NCBI GenBank assembly: GCA_026770025.1
Contig: JAMXDE010000035.1
Coordinates: 616,141-680,140 of the forward strand
Length of the DNA stretch: 64,000 nt
Reading direction: 5' to 3'
Source of the DNA: Craspedostauros australis
Lineage: Eukaryota; Bacillariophyta; Bacillariophyceae; Mastogloiales; Achnanthaceae
Each line of letters opens with the position of its first letter. Within the stretch, counting starts at the first letter, position 1. The notes below the pieces were generated by a model that was given only the letters and a program-made list of their open reading frames with translations, did no database searches and was not told where the DNA came from. Below, piece by piece: positions 51,860 to 62,869 of the stretch. The translations under genes were made by a program, and so were the position numbers.

Positions 51860-53860
51860 CTTTCCTCTGATCCACACCCACCTACAACAGCCAATTCATC
51901 CATACCCCACCCCACTGTACATCTTCTTGCCAAATCAACAGCAAGCCACATTCTTCCATCATTGATCCATCCCAGCCTTTCGATTATCTCTCCACCCCTC
52001 GCCTCAACAACAACAGTGACCATCCTGATGGGACTGCAGTGCAGTCTCCCGCGCCATCCACTTGCACGATACAACCACCTTCCTACGCCGACGACGTGAA
52101 GCAGCCACCAACCATCACATGGTGTCCCAATGCATTCACGTTGGTGCAGTCTCCTCAGGATGCAGGTGTTGCCTACACGGAATGCAACAACAACGAATCC
52201 CGCACTATGGCTGTCACTGATGGCTTACCCTGTACAACGCCGCCATCTACGGACCAGACGAACAACAAGAGGGCATGCCATTGCAAGAAGCCGCCAGCTC
52301 CTCCTACCTCAGTCTTCAAAATTGTGACGGTCGGTAGCAACAGTAATCAGCCCACTTCATGGCCTGATCCCATCACCACTGTTGGCAAGGCCGCATAGCG
52401 TTTCCCTCCAATGTACTACAAACTGAAGGGAAAGGTGGACTGCTTGCCTTGGCTGCACATACTGCAACCATGCAACAGAATCCCCATGAATGTGATGACC
52501 AGGCTTCCAAACAAGCCATGGATATCACTCATTGGCACAGCATGGACAATCATCTGCAACGAACTACACCAACAGAACTCCACGGTGTTGCTGAATATGC
52601 CACAAGAATCCGCATTGGCCAACCAATTCCATAACTTCCTGGAGCTCACCAAAACACTCCTGAAGCGCACCCCTTGCTGCAGCGGCATGACGGAGAATAT
52701 GAAGCAGTGGCTCGATGAGCTCACCACCCTGATACAGGAGCGCAAGGACTACGCCAATGATTGTGTCACCTTGGAGCAAAGAATTCAAGGACGCAATAGC
52801 ATCACCAGCAAGGAAAGGTCCCACATGCTCGCCCTGCGCCCTGCAATATCAAAGGAATAGGCTGGCAAAGCCGCGCGCAAACAGAAGGCAGCAGGAAGTG
52901 AAGAGAATGCCTCATCTTTCTGCATGTCATCCACCGCAACGAAGCCTGAGAAGAAGCCACGCGTGAGTATGGAACAGAAGATACAGAACACTGCAAGCCT
53001 CCTCAACAGGCTGAACAAAATCGAAACAAGCTTGCAGATTGGATGCATGTGCCAATGCCTCCTTCTCCCACCCAAGCCGGACTACATCCAATCATGGTGG
53101 TCTGGTCTGCTTCTCTCCTTGCAGTACCGGCTGTGGAGGCAAGTGCACACATCCACAATAGCGGCAATGGAAACGGCAACAGAAATGGCAGCAAGGACAG
53201 GGACAGTAGCAATGACAATAACAACAACAGCAACAACAGCCAATTCATCCAGCACATGTTGAATCAGCAACAGAAAATGCGCGATACATGCCACTGCTGG
53301 GAGGAGGATCATGACAGCGTGGAGCGAGAGACTTCTCAGTTGTGCTACACCCAAGATAGGCTCTCTGCTGATATGAGGTCTCTTGCGGACCTCATGTTCC
53401 AAAACTACCACACCAGCAATGGCACTGTCAGCGGCAATAGCAATGACAACATCAACAGCCACCGCGATGGCAACAACAACCACGATGGCAGTGGCAGTGG
53501 CAGTTGCAACCGAAACAGAAACGGAAGTGACAGCGATTCCGCAATCACTGTCTCCCAACAAGATTCAGCTTGCGGTGGCAGGGAATACCACAGCGGCCAT
53601 GATGGACATCCTCCCCGAGTCACGAGGACGGAGTCCACCGAATTGTTTACGAACATAGAGTGAGACAAGCATGATAACAGCAATGACGAAGACAAAGATG
53701 AAAGAACGGATGCAGCAGCTGCAACAATCAACAAGAAAAGGTCTGAACAAAACAGCCACCTCGAAAGAGAGAGAGATACACTAGAAATCTGCATTGGCAG
53801 TGTAATGAAGAGATGCGGCGGAAACTCGAATGAAGGAAAGAATTGCAAATGGGGTAGAAC
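51860..53860 (+). pseudogene. Broken gene with coiled-coil and Asn/Ser-rich tail, unknown function
   Basis: A single frame of coding character runs from about 51,870 to 53,040: SYADDVKQPPTITWCPNAFT, then YKLKGKVDCLPWLHIL, NFLELTKTLLKRTPCCSGMT, LIQERKDYANDCVTLEQRI, EKKPRVSMEQKIQNTASLLN. It is broken by TAG stops at 52,396-52,398 and 52,858-52,860. It then shifts to the frame of 53,043-53,663, which has Asn/Gly/Ser-rich runs and a helical stretch (DSVERETSQLCYTQDRLSAD), and continues beyond a stop to about 53,860. Both internal stops could come from CAG codons. No family recognised; a repeat-associated gene is likely given its surroundings. Confidence 0.5.
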
Positions 53861-54054
53861 GTAGTTGCAGTGGAAGACAAGTTAAACACAAAACGCAAAC
53901 GCATCCGCTAAGAAAAGACTGTAAAATAGACGTAGCCAAGCTTGTCGGACAGCAGACACACATTAGAATGGTTTGTTGACGCAGAAGGAGACAAAACTAG
54001 AACAAGCAAGTACCGCGATGCAAGTGGAGGTGCGCTAACACCAAGAACAAGCGC

Positions 54055-54195
54055 ACAGAAAAGAACGAAGCAGATGGCGCCAGCCAACAACGCGATGAAT
54101 TGTCGTGACACTCATATTTTGTGTCGTGGATACGTGTTCCAGCCAGTCAAACGCCAAAATTAAATGTCCTGAGGAGGACAGATAATTTATCTGGG
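54055..54195 (+). repeat. Left outer repeat of the Harbinger-like region
   Basis: Matches the reverse complement of about 42,950-43,085. Contains the near-palindrome TGTCCTGAGGAGGACA at 54,165-54,180, whose inverted form is at 59,243-59,258. Confidence 0.65.
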
Positions 54196-54360
54196 GCACA
54201 CGGAAAAATGGCGCACAGGCAAGACGATTGTGGAATGTGTGTGATTTGTTACTGCTAATTATTGTTACGGTTGTTTCGTGGTGGACAGCCGTTCGGGTCA
54301 TGAGCGCAGGCTTAGTTTGTAGATTCTGCGCTCGCTACTGTGTTGTGTCATTCGAGCTCA

Positions 54361-55332
54361 TCAGTCTTCATTGGAGGAGAAGAAGGTGTCGTTGCTGGGG
54401 GTTGTTGGCTCATTGACATCTGCAATGGTGCTCACCTCGGACAAAATGCTGCTGTCACTATCGGTACCATCATCGTGGTAGTATGCCATGTTGCTCTTCC
54501 TGTTGCGGCTGCTGTTGGCACTGTGACTGCTCTTGCTGCGGTTGCTGCGGCGGGTACTACCAGTGTGGTCGCTGCGGGTACTACGGATACTTGCGGTGGT
54601 ACCCTTCTTGCGGTTGCTCTTCATGCTGATGTTGCTTGGGAATTTGGCTGCCACCATCATGTCCGCGTTAAGTCGGCGCGAATCGCTTCTGGTTCTTGGC
54701 TTCTTGTTGATTCGGCTCGACTGGTTTCCGGATTCTCGGGTTCTGCGAGAGGATTGTTTGTTTGTTGTTCCCGAAGTGTCACTGTCATCGGAATCGTCAT
54801 CATTGGAATCAGGCCCTTCGTACATGTCGAACTGTTTGACACGCGTGTTGTCGCAGACGAACTCCACCAGTTTGTCCGGCTTTGCCATGACCAAGCAATA
54901 CATCGTCTTTGTGCCGCGACGAGTGATGGTGGGGATGCATGGGGATTCGTTGAAGCGAAGAGGGTGGAACAAGCGATTAGTATCACCGGAGCGAAAGTCC
55001 GGTTGGATCGTGTGGGGCAATACAACACGTTGGATGTGAAGCCTGCTGTTGCGGCTGCCTGGGAAGGGCACAAGTGATCCGTGGTACTTAGATAGTGTTG
55101 TTTGCAGTGCATTGCTGACCAAACCAATTCGGCTCAACGAGTTGCCAAGACGATTGAGGGCGCGGAAAGATTCAGAGGGGAGTTTGTACTCGATGCGAAT
55201 GGTGTTTTCTCCCTCGACGAAGAATTGCACGCACTCATGATCCATGCCACTCAGCACATCAGTGAAAACACCAAAAGCAGACAGAGTGGATGCAGCTGGG
55301 TGAGAAGGATCAGGTCTGATTGGGAATTTCAA
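54361..55332 (-). CDS. C-terminal part of the Myb-like gene or a separate gene, unknown function
   Basis: An open frame overlapping the end of the upstream gene in another frame. The first in-frame codon is not ATG, so it is probably a continuation of the upstream gene after a frameshift or an unresolved intron near 55.3 kb. It has a folded-looking N-terminal half (VQFFVEGENTIRIEYKLPSE, FRALNRLGNSLSRIGLVS, TKTMYCLVMAKPDKLVEFV). A Ser/Asp-rich, then strongly basic tail follows (RTRESGNQSSRINKKPRTRS, TRRSNRSKSSHSANSSRNRK), ending in an acidic segment. The basic tail could bind DNA or carry a nuclear signal. No family recognised. Confidence 0.55.
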   Translation of the reverse strand: MKFPIRPDPSHPAASTLSAFGVFTDVLSGMDHECVQFFVEGENTIRIEYKLPSESFRALNRLGNSLSRIGLVSNALQTTLSKYHGSLVPFPGSRNSRLHIQRVVLPHTIQPDFRSGDTNRLFHPLRFNESPCIPTITRRGTKTMYCLVMAKPDKLVEFVCDNTRVKQFDMYEGPDSNDDDSDDSDTSGTTNKQSSRRTRESGNQSSRINKKPRTRSDSRRLNADMMVAAKFPSNISMKSNRKKGTTASIRSTRSDHTGSTRRSNRSKSSHSANSSRNRKSNMAYYHDDGTDSDSSILSEVSTIADVNEPTTPSNDTFFSSNED

Positions 55333-56080
55333 AGTAGTCAGTTGGCAGGAGGATGGATGGTGGAGCTGACACCTCCTTTAGTGCACTCTTTAGGCTATCC
55401 ATTGCAAAGGTGGTCTTTTTGCTGGTAGCAGCCTGCTTTGGTGCTGACTTCATGGTTTGACGTGTGTTGTTTGATGTCGGGGATGGCTGGGGCTCGCCTT
55501 CTGCCTCAGAAAACACAATTCCGCCGTCGTCACTTTCGAGTTCGGTGTTCCCAAAGTAGTCACGTCCAGCTCGGGTACTGGTGTTGGAGGGACTGTTGAT
55601 GCTTTCCCAATTGCGGCGGCTGGTGGGTGGTGGGCGAAGTGATTGTCCAGGGACGAAGTCTGTTGCGACTGCTCCAGCGATGCTCTGGCGCTCAGTTTCG
55701 GTGCTTGCGAGTGTCAATCCGTAGCGGCGACCAAAGGAAGGAGAGAAGGCTGCAATGGGTGTGAGTGTGTGTGTGCATGAAGTGAATGGCAGTGACCGAG
55801 ACTGTGACCATGGCAATGACAGTGACAAGGCAGGTGCATACTTACTCTTTGTTGGATCTCTGCCCCAGTGAACGTAGCGGTCCCAGACTTTTCCGTAGTT
55901 CTTCCGAAGTGTCTCCTTCTTGTACTTGCTCAGCCAACTGCGGTGATCCAAACAGAACTTGTCGAAGGTGGCGGCGTCGTAGGTGTTGTTGTGGAACAGT
56001 TGCACGAGGTAGCCAGCGTCCTCGCCTTCTCGTGACCAGTAGGCGCTCTTTGTTGGTTCGGGTGGGTGTTGGTCGTTCAT
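55310..56080 (-). CDS. Myb/SANT-like protein, possible Harbinger partner, with intron
   Basis: ATG at 56,080. Exon 1 (56,080-55,846) encodes AYWSREGEDAGYLVQLFHNN, ATFDKFCLDHRSWLSKYKKE and TLRKNYGKVWDRYVHWGRDP, a three-helix pattern with Trp and Glu-Asp placed as in Myb/SANT or MADF DNA-binding domains. A 96-bp intron (55,845-55,750; GTAAGTATGC...TTGCAG) preserves the frame. Exon 2 (55,749 on) encodes a low-complexity linker (SRRNWESINSPSNTSTRAGR, DDGGIVFSEAEGE) and ends at UGA 55,310. An in-frame extension upstream of the ATG is poly-Val/Asp and is CAN-repeat DNA, so it was not used. A regulatory or transposase-partner role is inferred. Confidence 0.6.
   Translation of the reverse strand: MNDQHPPEPTKSAYWSREGEDAGYLVQLFHNNTYDAATFDKFCLDHRSWLSKYKKETLRKNYGKVWDRYVHWGRDPTKSKYAPALSLSLPWSQSRSLPFTSCTHTLTPIAAFSPSFGRRYGLTLASTETERQSIAGAVATDFVPGQSLRPPPTSRRNWESINSPSNTSTRAGRDYFGNTELESDDGGIVFSEAEGEPQPSPTSNNTRQTMKSAPKQAATSKKTTFAMDSLKSALKEVSAPPSILLPTDYFEIPNQT
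55750..55845 (-). other. Intron in the Myb/SANT-like gene
   Basis: 96 bp with donor GTAAGTATGC and acceptor CCATTGCAG; length divisible by three, contains a TG/AG-rich tract. Confidence 0.7.
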
Positions 56081-56135
56081 TGTTGTGAGGTTGTTGTGAG
56101 GATGAGCCGCAAAAACGACAACAACGACAGCAGCA

Positions 56136-56232
56136 GTGACAACCACCACGAACAACCGCACAGCAACATCATCATCATCAACAACAACAACAACAACAAC
56201 ATCATCATCATCATCAACAACAACTCCACACT
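56136..56232. repeat. (CAN)n low-complexity repeat
   Basis: Runs of CAA and CAT triplets (plus strand) just upstream of the Myb-like gene's ATG. Confidence 0.9.
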
Positions 56233-57225
56233 TGTGCAGTACTGTTCCTACACAAACAAACAGCAAAGACCAGCCCCAACCAACTCAAACACAGCGACGA
56301 GCACCACAACTTGAGGCAGATCAAGACAGTCATGGTCAACCAACGAACATCGCTACAAAGCCTTGCAACTAAAACGGCTGTAACATTCATTTTATTCATT
56401 GATGTTTACAATAGTAGGTTACTATTAGATGTGTTTATCATGCAGCATGAAGATAGCAATCAGTGGAGGTGTGGGGTGGGATGCCCATCATCATCAGTTT
56501 GTTTTTGTTTTCAGCCGTTTTTGTGGGACCGCTCTCATTTTGTGGCGAGCATTGGCGGTGATGTTCCGCTACGTTCGTGATTTAGCTGAGGTGTGACAAA
56601 GAGTTCGGGAATGTTCCAACATGTTCAAAAATGTGCGGAGATGACGTCATCCGGAAAAGCCGACTGACGCCTGCTCATCGAATCACCATCTCTACGAGTG
56701 CTGCAGTACTTTTGTACGTAGCCCTGAAAATTGCAACACACGACACGACTGGAATATCCATTCACGAGTTCCAAAAAGGTCAAAAATGTTCCAACATGTT
56801 CGAACGTGTGCCAACGTCGTCGGAGAATGTCGAAGATGTTCCATTTTGTGCGACAATCGTCTGGCTTGTTCTGTGGCGAAAAAATCCACCGCGATGGGTT
56901 CCTCTTGGTGGGATCTGGAACGTCCCACGAATTTGGTGGAGAAACGAGCAACAACGAACCGTCATTCTGCCCTGACTGGCATTCCCCGACTGTTGGCAGC
57001 GAGAAACTGTCACCGTACAATGATCACCGTGTTGTTTGTCTCGCGGCGCGAGTGTGGTGTTTTTTGCGGCGGAAGTGGACGCGCAACAGAAGGGGGGAGG
57101 GCCGAGCCAGCATGCCGACAACTCACCACCTTTTCTGCTGAAACTCGCACAAGCGACGCACCTGCGCCAACACGAAGCAACCACGAAAGCAACAACAACC
57201 AATCCATTGCAACAAGCCATCAGCA

Positions 57226-58300
57226 TGAAGGGATTCACAGGCGTCGAGATGGACTTCATCAAGTTGTCGTTGAACATGTTTGATGAGCGCTACGCACTGC
57301 AAACGAAGCAGGTTGATGAGCTTCGAGGCAGTGTTTCGTCGTCGTTTGGTTGTTGCCCTCAATATGCTCCATTCTTTGGGGTATGTGGACACCACCCCCA
57401 AAATCAAATCACCCCAAGTACTTGTTGTGGGCACTGCGTTTCATGCGGAAGTACATGACAGAAGAGGACCTCGCGAGCGAGCTCAAGGTGACTGACAGAA
57501 CGGTGCGCAATCACGTTTTCCCTGTTGTGAAAGCAATCGCATTGGTCAAAACCCAAATCGTAAGTGCTACTGTGCAGATGACACGCTTCTGTGTGTACTC
57601 TACTCGTACTAGTCCTGTGGGGATTCCGCGGAACCGTTGGTACTGGCAGAGAAGAGCACCTCGCACGACAATGTCATTCACCATGTGTGCCACACACACA
57701 GCAATTCTCACATGCAAGTTCCACGACCGTTGTCTGTCATTGCTCTATTCTCCATTTTTCAACGGGCAGATTTGTTGGGGAGATCGCTTCAAAAACACTA
57801 AAGGGAGATCGTGTTTGGTTTCTGTTGATGGTACTGATCTGCGCATCTACGAGCAGAAGCCGTTTGACAAGTCCTGGTACTCCGAGAAGTTTAACGGTCC
57901 AGGGTTAAAATACGAGGTCGGAGTTGCGATTCAAACCGGGGAGATCGTGTGGATCCATGGGCCTTACAAGGCATCTGTCAGTGACATCGTCATCTTTCGC
58001 AAGAAAATGAAACAGCGCCTTGCTCCTGGCGAACTTGTGGAGGCGGATCGCGGTTACAGAGGAGAAAGCGGACACATCAGAACCCCCGATGATGCTGGCT
58101 CAGTGGCGGAATTGCGAGCAAAGAGTGTTGTCCGGGCGCGCCACGAGGCCGTCAATGGGCGACTGAAAAAATTCAAGGTCCTGAGCAACGTTTTCCGCGG
58201 ACATGACTTTGAGAAGCATCAGTACTATTTCTACGCAGTTGCTGTTCTCACGCAGCTCGAAATGCAAAATGGGTACCCAATGTTCCAGGTCGAGTACTAA
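57226..58300 (+). CDS. PIF/Harbinger-like DDE transposase with intron, N-terminus frameshifted
   Basis: The best frame is 57,350-58,300. A helix-turn-helix (YMTEEDLASELKVTDRTVRN) precedes a 210-bp intron (57,560-57,769; GTAAGT...GGGCAG), whose removal joins ALVKTQI to ICWGDRFKN in frame. The DDE_Tnp_4-type nuclease follows: first Asp in VSVDGTDLRIYE, second in LVEADRGYRGE, Glu in ARHEAVNGRLKKF. The end is FYAVAVLTQLEM. The N-terminus lies in two other frames: MKGFTGVEMDFIKLSLNMFD from 57,226 and FRRRLVVALNMLHSLGYVDT at about 57,330-57,410. This implies small frameshifts or missed introns. Cut-and-paste transposition by family knowledge. Confidence 0.75.
57560..57769 (+). other. Intron in the Harbinger-like transposase
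   Basis: 210 bp, phase 0, perfect donor GTAAGT and acceptor GGGCAG; the translated intron has no transposase similarity and is cysteine/threonine-rich, unlike the flanks. Confidence 0.65.
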
Positions 58301-59229
58301 GTAGAATTGTGCAATTGATAACAGTATAGTGTCCACGACATTCACAGTCATGCCCATTGGAAACAGTCTTCGTGGGGAGACATGGACACCATCCTGTTTC
58401 TACCATGCCCAGTGCAGGCTGTGCTCCATGCTGGTGCCAGTATTTTGTCATTTTTGTCCTGAATGGGCAATCGGACGTCATCGCATGCAGGTATTTATGG
58501 TTCAGGACATGTATGCGACGAAAAGCAAGTTCTATCAAATGTGCCCAGAGCTCACTTGTGCTCATTGATTTAAGCGAAGAAGAAACAGACATTATGCGCA
58601 TGCGTATCAATCGAAGACTGGGTCACAGCGACAACCGTCATTGGCAATCAACTCGCCACCGCGGCGACAACAACTCGCTCACACGATTGTTTGTGTTGTG
58701 GTGACAGAGAGAGAGAGAGATCCACCAAATCGCAAATCTTCCCACCCAACAGCGTGAGAGCGCCAACTTGCCAATGAACCCGTCCAATGTGCTTCATGGC
58801 ACAGACGCTTCGGTGCCTGTTCGATGCGACACGACTGTGCATGCTGTCCTGGTGACGCGAGTGGTGTGATGCGGTTTGGTGCGAGACAACTTCGACTCAA
58901 CAAACAATTTACCAACGCTCCTTGTGTAATGACACTTGCCGGCTGTGTACCAGAACAGAGGCACCTTGTGTGGATCAAGCACCACAACAGCTGAAGTCAT
59001 CAAAAGAACCACACACGCCAATCTGTGTCAACGACACACAGTTGTTGTCACAACAGACAAACCACACAGAGTGACGCGTACAGCACTGATGATACGCAGA
59101 CAAGCGCACCTTTGGGAAAATACAATTCGCGTATTCCTCTCAAAAAATATCCCTATTTTCAGACCTTTTTGGAAAGTCAGAATTAACAATTTAGACACGC
59201 TCCAAGACTTGACGCGCTGGTCTGTGCTT
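58301..59229. other. No confident gene
   Basis: Short frames only; a (GA)n run at about 58,708-58,720. Probably the 3' flank of the transposase inside the element. Confidence 0.4.
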
Positions 59230-59234
59230 TTCCG

Positions 59235-59478
59235 TATCCTCCTGTCCTCCTCAGGACAGTTGTGGGAAAAACATCGACAGGAAGCGATAAGACCCCACTT
59301 AGTGAGTCGACCTGCACTTTGGTTACGGGACTCCAGAACTTTTGTCTCAGATATCCAAACAACGTACATATTCGTATTCTCCTACCTCTCTTTATAAATA
59401 GTTAACCATTACATTTTTGAGATAGATCCTATTTTAAGTTTTATGGACCCGACAATGTGCGCATTTTTAGACTGCTTT
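59235..59478 (-). repeat. Right outer repeat of the Harbinger-like region
   Basis: Contains TGTCCTCCTCAGGACA (59,243-59,258), GTCGACCTGCACTT and GATATCC (shared with 23,420-23,470), and a block matching the reverse complement of 42,725-42,865. Confidence 0.65.
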
Positions 59479-61147
59479 TAGGGACTCGGCCGTCTTCTAC
59501 CGACTACATCGATCCAATTTAACCCTTTGCTGTTCTTCGTTTCAGCAAGGTTGTTCCGATTTTGAATTGTTTTAGTCTCTTTTTCAGGTGTCGTATGATA
59601 CCATCCAACAGTCCATCCACGATAGCACTAGTTGTAGAATGTTGGGGGGAAGCGGTGAACACGCGTTTACATTCATTCCATCATGTGCTTGTCCAATCCG
59701 TCATCGACGTCACGAAATTGGATACTTCGTCATCAAACACCAATGATATCACGATGCGCAACATCATCAGGTCTGCTTCGTCGTGGCGAAGTGGTTGAGT
59801 GGGGTTGGTACTCCTCGAGTGTTTTGTGTCATGGTCTTTTTGGACAGTCGGTACAATTGGAGGCAAATCTCCACATCCCCAACATGTGAGGCCGGTTGAG
59901 AGTGGCAAACTCGACACACCGACATGGAAGTGGAGCAACACCAAAAAAAATACCACAATGGCCGTCGAACGGTATGCTTGGCGCCGCAACAACCAGCCGA
60001 CCAATTCAAGATCCAAGCACATCGCCGTCATCTCCACGCAACGTTTGATGGGTGGACGAACGGAGGTGGGAGAGGGGTTGATTTGGGGCCGTCGTAGGCC
60101 CAGAAATACGATCACAATTTGGGCCCAAATTGGCTGGTTGGTTTTGGCCAATGTGTGACACACACAGACCATATCAGCGCCTATGGATGCGCAGGATGCC
60201 TCGAGAAGGCCAATATGAAGGCACCCTCGAAGTTTGAGGGTCGCGGAGCACCGGGGAAGGTGTCCGCGCAGAGGCAAAGGTGGTTTGAGGAGTTTTGGTT
60301 GGGGCTCGCGCAGCAACCGGTCGCGTGGCTTTGCGGTGAGGGGCGATGGGACGACGCCCCTCAATCGTCAAGCCACCCATACAAGATGCGTGCGGCATCA
60401 ATTGAAGATGCACGTCGTGAAGCATGCTCTTCTCAAGTTGTCTGGAAGACGCTGCAGCCAACCATATCTGCGGAATGGTCATGTTTGGTGGGAGCAATAA
60501 ATGCACCACCACATCATCATATGGAGGTGCATCACGTCGGCCATGCACTCCCAGCCCAGTCTGGATGCATCCGCGTGTCGCCATGGAGTGTGGTAATGCA
60601 CGAGGAGCGCTTGGAGGGGGTGAAAGGATCGTAATGGACGAGATACGGATCCGTATCTGAACTGCATCCACATCGAAAATGATTTGTCGAAAATGCTCTG
60701 TTTCAGTGTGTGGGATGCATTGCTGCATGCAGAGCCAATATCTGTGGCCATGGCTTCATGGAGCGGATAGCTGGGAGGTATGCAGAAGCGAATGGTATGC
60801 ACATTTTTCCTGAAATACAAGGATGATGATGATGATCATGTGTGCTCATTGGAGGGCAACATTGTGGCATCAACAATTTTTTCTCGAATCCACCACACAA
60901 CACACAGCAAACCAACATGACTTCCAAAATATGTTCTATATTCATTTAACTTCGATATTCTGATTAACAGATAGCCAGCCGTCTGAATGCAATGTTTAGA
61001 TTTAATTTTAAGCGATGTGTTGTTGAGATATAGCATGATAGCCGATATTTGGATGTGTTTTTTGGATGGACTCTAGACTCGTTGTAGTAGCATGGTCTGC
61101 CACCCACAAAACTCCACAACTCGTGTTATCGCGGCGATGCACACCCC
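59479..61147. other. No confident gene
   Basis: The longest frames, 59,681-60,364 (minus) and 60,119-60,634 (plus), overlap on opposite strands and show no recognisable domain. The plus frame contains APSKFEGRGAPGKVSAQRQR and WFEEFWLGLAQQPVAWL, which could be a remnant of a real protein. Confidence 0.3.
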
Positions 61148-62792
61148 TCACAAAATTTTCGTGCCATCATCATCCAACACAGCCTCACTTTCTGCATTCG
61201 CCTTCACTGTGTGAGCATCACACCACCTCTGATTCTCCAATTGCCTCTTCCTCTCTCTGCAACTCCTCTTCGATTCGTTCCTCCTCTGTTCATCTGCACC
61301 ATTATTGATGCCACGATTGCAGATGCTGTTACTGTTGCTTTGGCTTGTTGTGTTGGTGGTGTGGTGGTCAGTGTTGTGGTGGTTTTCCGTCTTGATGAGG
61401 GCAGCCTGCTTCTTTTCTTTGCGTTGTTTGGCATCTGTACGCCGCAAACAGCGACGATTTGACACGCATGGGATTTGCGTGCAGTTGCACGTACCAGTCA
61501 GTTTTGGTTCTTGCGTTGTTCATCAGTTTCTCATGTGCTTCCGTGCTCCGATGGCCTGTTTTTGGGGTCCTTCGCGGACGCTTCACAGATGTCCTTCAAC
61601 ACTTGTCCGCGATGTAGTCTGGTAGTTTGGCGTTGGTCCGTGTTGTTTTGCTTGCCCAGCCGGGCACTGCAAGTGGTGGATGTTCTGTTTCCACGGTCTG
61701 GTCTTGTAGTGCTGTGGTGTGATCGGATGGTAGATGTTGTTGTCCGTCTTGGAGGGCTTTGCCAATCGCGAACGCCTTGCTCTCTGTTGCTGTGCGCCCC
61801 ATTTTGCGCGTTTTGTCCGTCTTCCTGGACGATTCGGACGTTATCGGCAGCTTGTCGGACTTGTGTGTGTGAACATCCACAACGCCCAGCTGGTTGATGA
61901 TCCAGCCGTCCATTCAGCGCTCTTCACAACGACGTCTTCCGTGATACCAGATGCAGCCACCAACCGCGCCTGGTCATCATCATACTTCACCTCGTGAGTT
62001 TGACGTACCTGTTGCCCATTCGCGCGGAATCGTCTTTTTTGGTGCGCCAGGAAGCGTCGTGATGTTGCCTTGGAGGGACGACGCGTTGGCAAGTACCGTG
62101 GTGGTACCCGCGATGCTGCCCGGCTTGGAGCGCGAGGAAGAGTTGGAAAGGGGTCTTGATGTCCTTGCCACTTTGCACGTATTTTCGCAGTACACGGGTG
62201 ATGTACGCGAAGTGGGTGTCCAGCATGCTCTTACCGGTTTTGGGCCTCCGTGTAGATCCACATGATGATTTTGGCCGCGTTTCGTGTCACAAGGTTCTTG
62301 TTGAGTTTGGACGTGATGAGCGCGATGTGCTCGTGACTGGCGAAACAACACGCATTATCGCTCTGTAAGATGATTCAGTCACGGATGGGTGAATGTCTTT
62401 GACCTTTTTTTGAACGATCTCCAGCAGTCCCACCAACTTGAAGAGTGTCTTGTGTCGGTCTTCCATCGACCACAATGTCGATGAACCAATAAGTAAAAAT
62501 GTCATTGCGACATGTGATGACCATTGCCCCAAGCAGTGACATTCCTTCTTCCCCCAAATATTCTTGTTGGGCTTCGCCTTGGCCTGTCGGTAGAATTTTT
62601 TGCTTATGGTCAAGTACCACATAGGCTCTTTCAGGCTTATCATTGAGTTCGGATTGATAAAAGGCGATTTGTCGGAATTGAAACTTTTGCACGCACTTTG
62701 TGAGCCATGTAGTTAACAATTTCGTTGGCGAATCCCGGCGCCGCCGCAAGCATGGATTGCAATTCGTCCTTGTGTTCTGCGAGTTCGTTGTC
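61148..62792 (-). pseudogene. Decayed transposase-like gene, C-terminal part
   Basis: Successive fragments in shifting frames: DNELAEHKDELQSMLAAAPG, YQSELNDKPERAYVVLDHKQ, EYLGEEGMSLLGAMVITCRN, WFIDIVVDGRPTQD, then LQSDNACCFASHEHIAL after a shift near 62,370, and GKSMLDTHFAYITRVLRKYV after a one-base A insertion near 62,236. The tail is hydrophilic (QVRQTHEVKYDDDQARLVAA; TESKAFAIGKALQDGQQHLP). The order GxxGMS, FIDxVVxxxxxQD, LQSDNA, QxGKxxLDxHF matches, from memory, a multi-copy stramenopile gene family that is probably transposon-derived. It cannot make a full protein as it stands. Confidence 0.55.
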
Positions 62793-62869
62793 CTTAAGCA
62801 TTGTGGACAAAAGGAACAAAACGATCATTCACAAATCGCATTGCTGATCCACAATGGTTGCATACTTAC
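62793..62869 (-). other. Probable intron in the decayed transposase-like gene
   Basis: 77 bp; donor GTAAGTATGC (identical to the intron at 55,750-55,845) and acceptor ATGCTTAAG; removal joins ...TTTNDNP to DNELAEHKDE in phase 0. Confidence 0.55.

Larger units (their letters stand above)
54165..59258. mobile_element. Putative PIF/Harbinger-like DNA transposon
   Basis: About 5.1 kb bounded by inverted copies of TGTCCTGAGGAGGACA. It contains a DDE transposase (plus) and an opposed gene with a Myb/SANT-like N-terminus (minus). A transposase plus a Myb-like DNA-binding partner is the known gene set of PIF/Harbinger elements. The exact termini are uncertain: repeat homology with 42,725-43,090 extends outward to about 54,055 and 59,478, and I see no clear 3-bp target duplication. 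Frame breaks in both genes suggest an inactive copy. Confidence 0.5.

Noticed and set aside
54165-59258. Standard PIF/Harbinger target duplication (TWA) at the palindromes
   Set aside because: No matching 3-bp duplication could be placed unambiguously at these ends, so the boundaries are left tentative.
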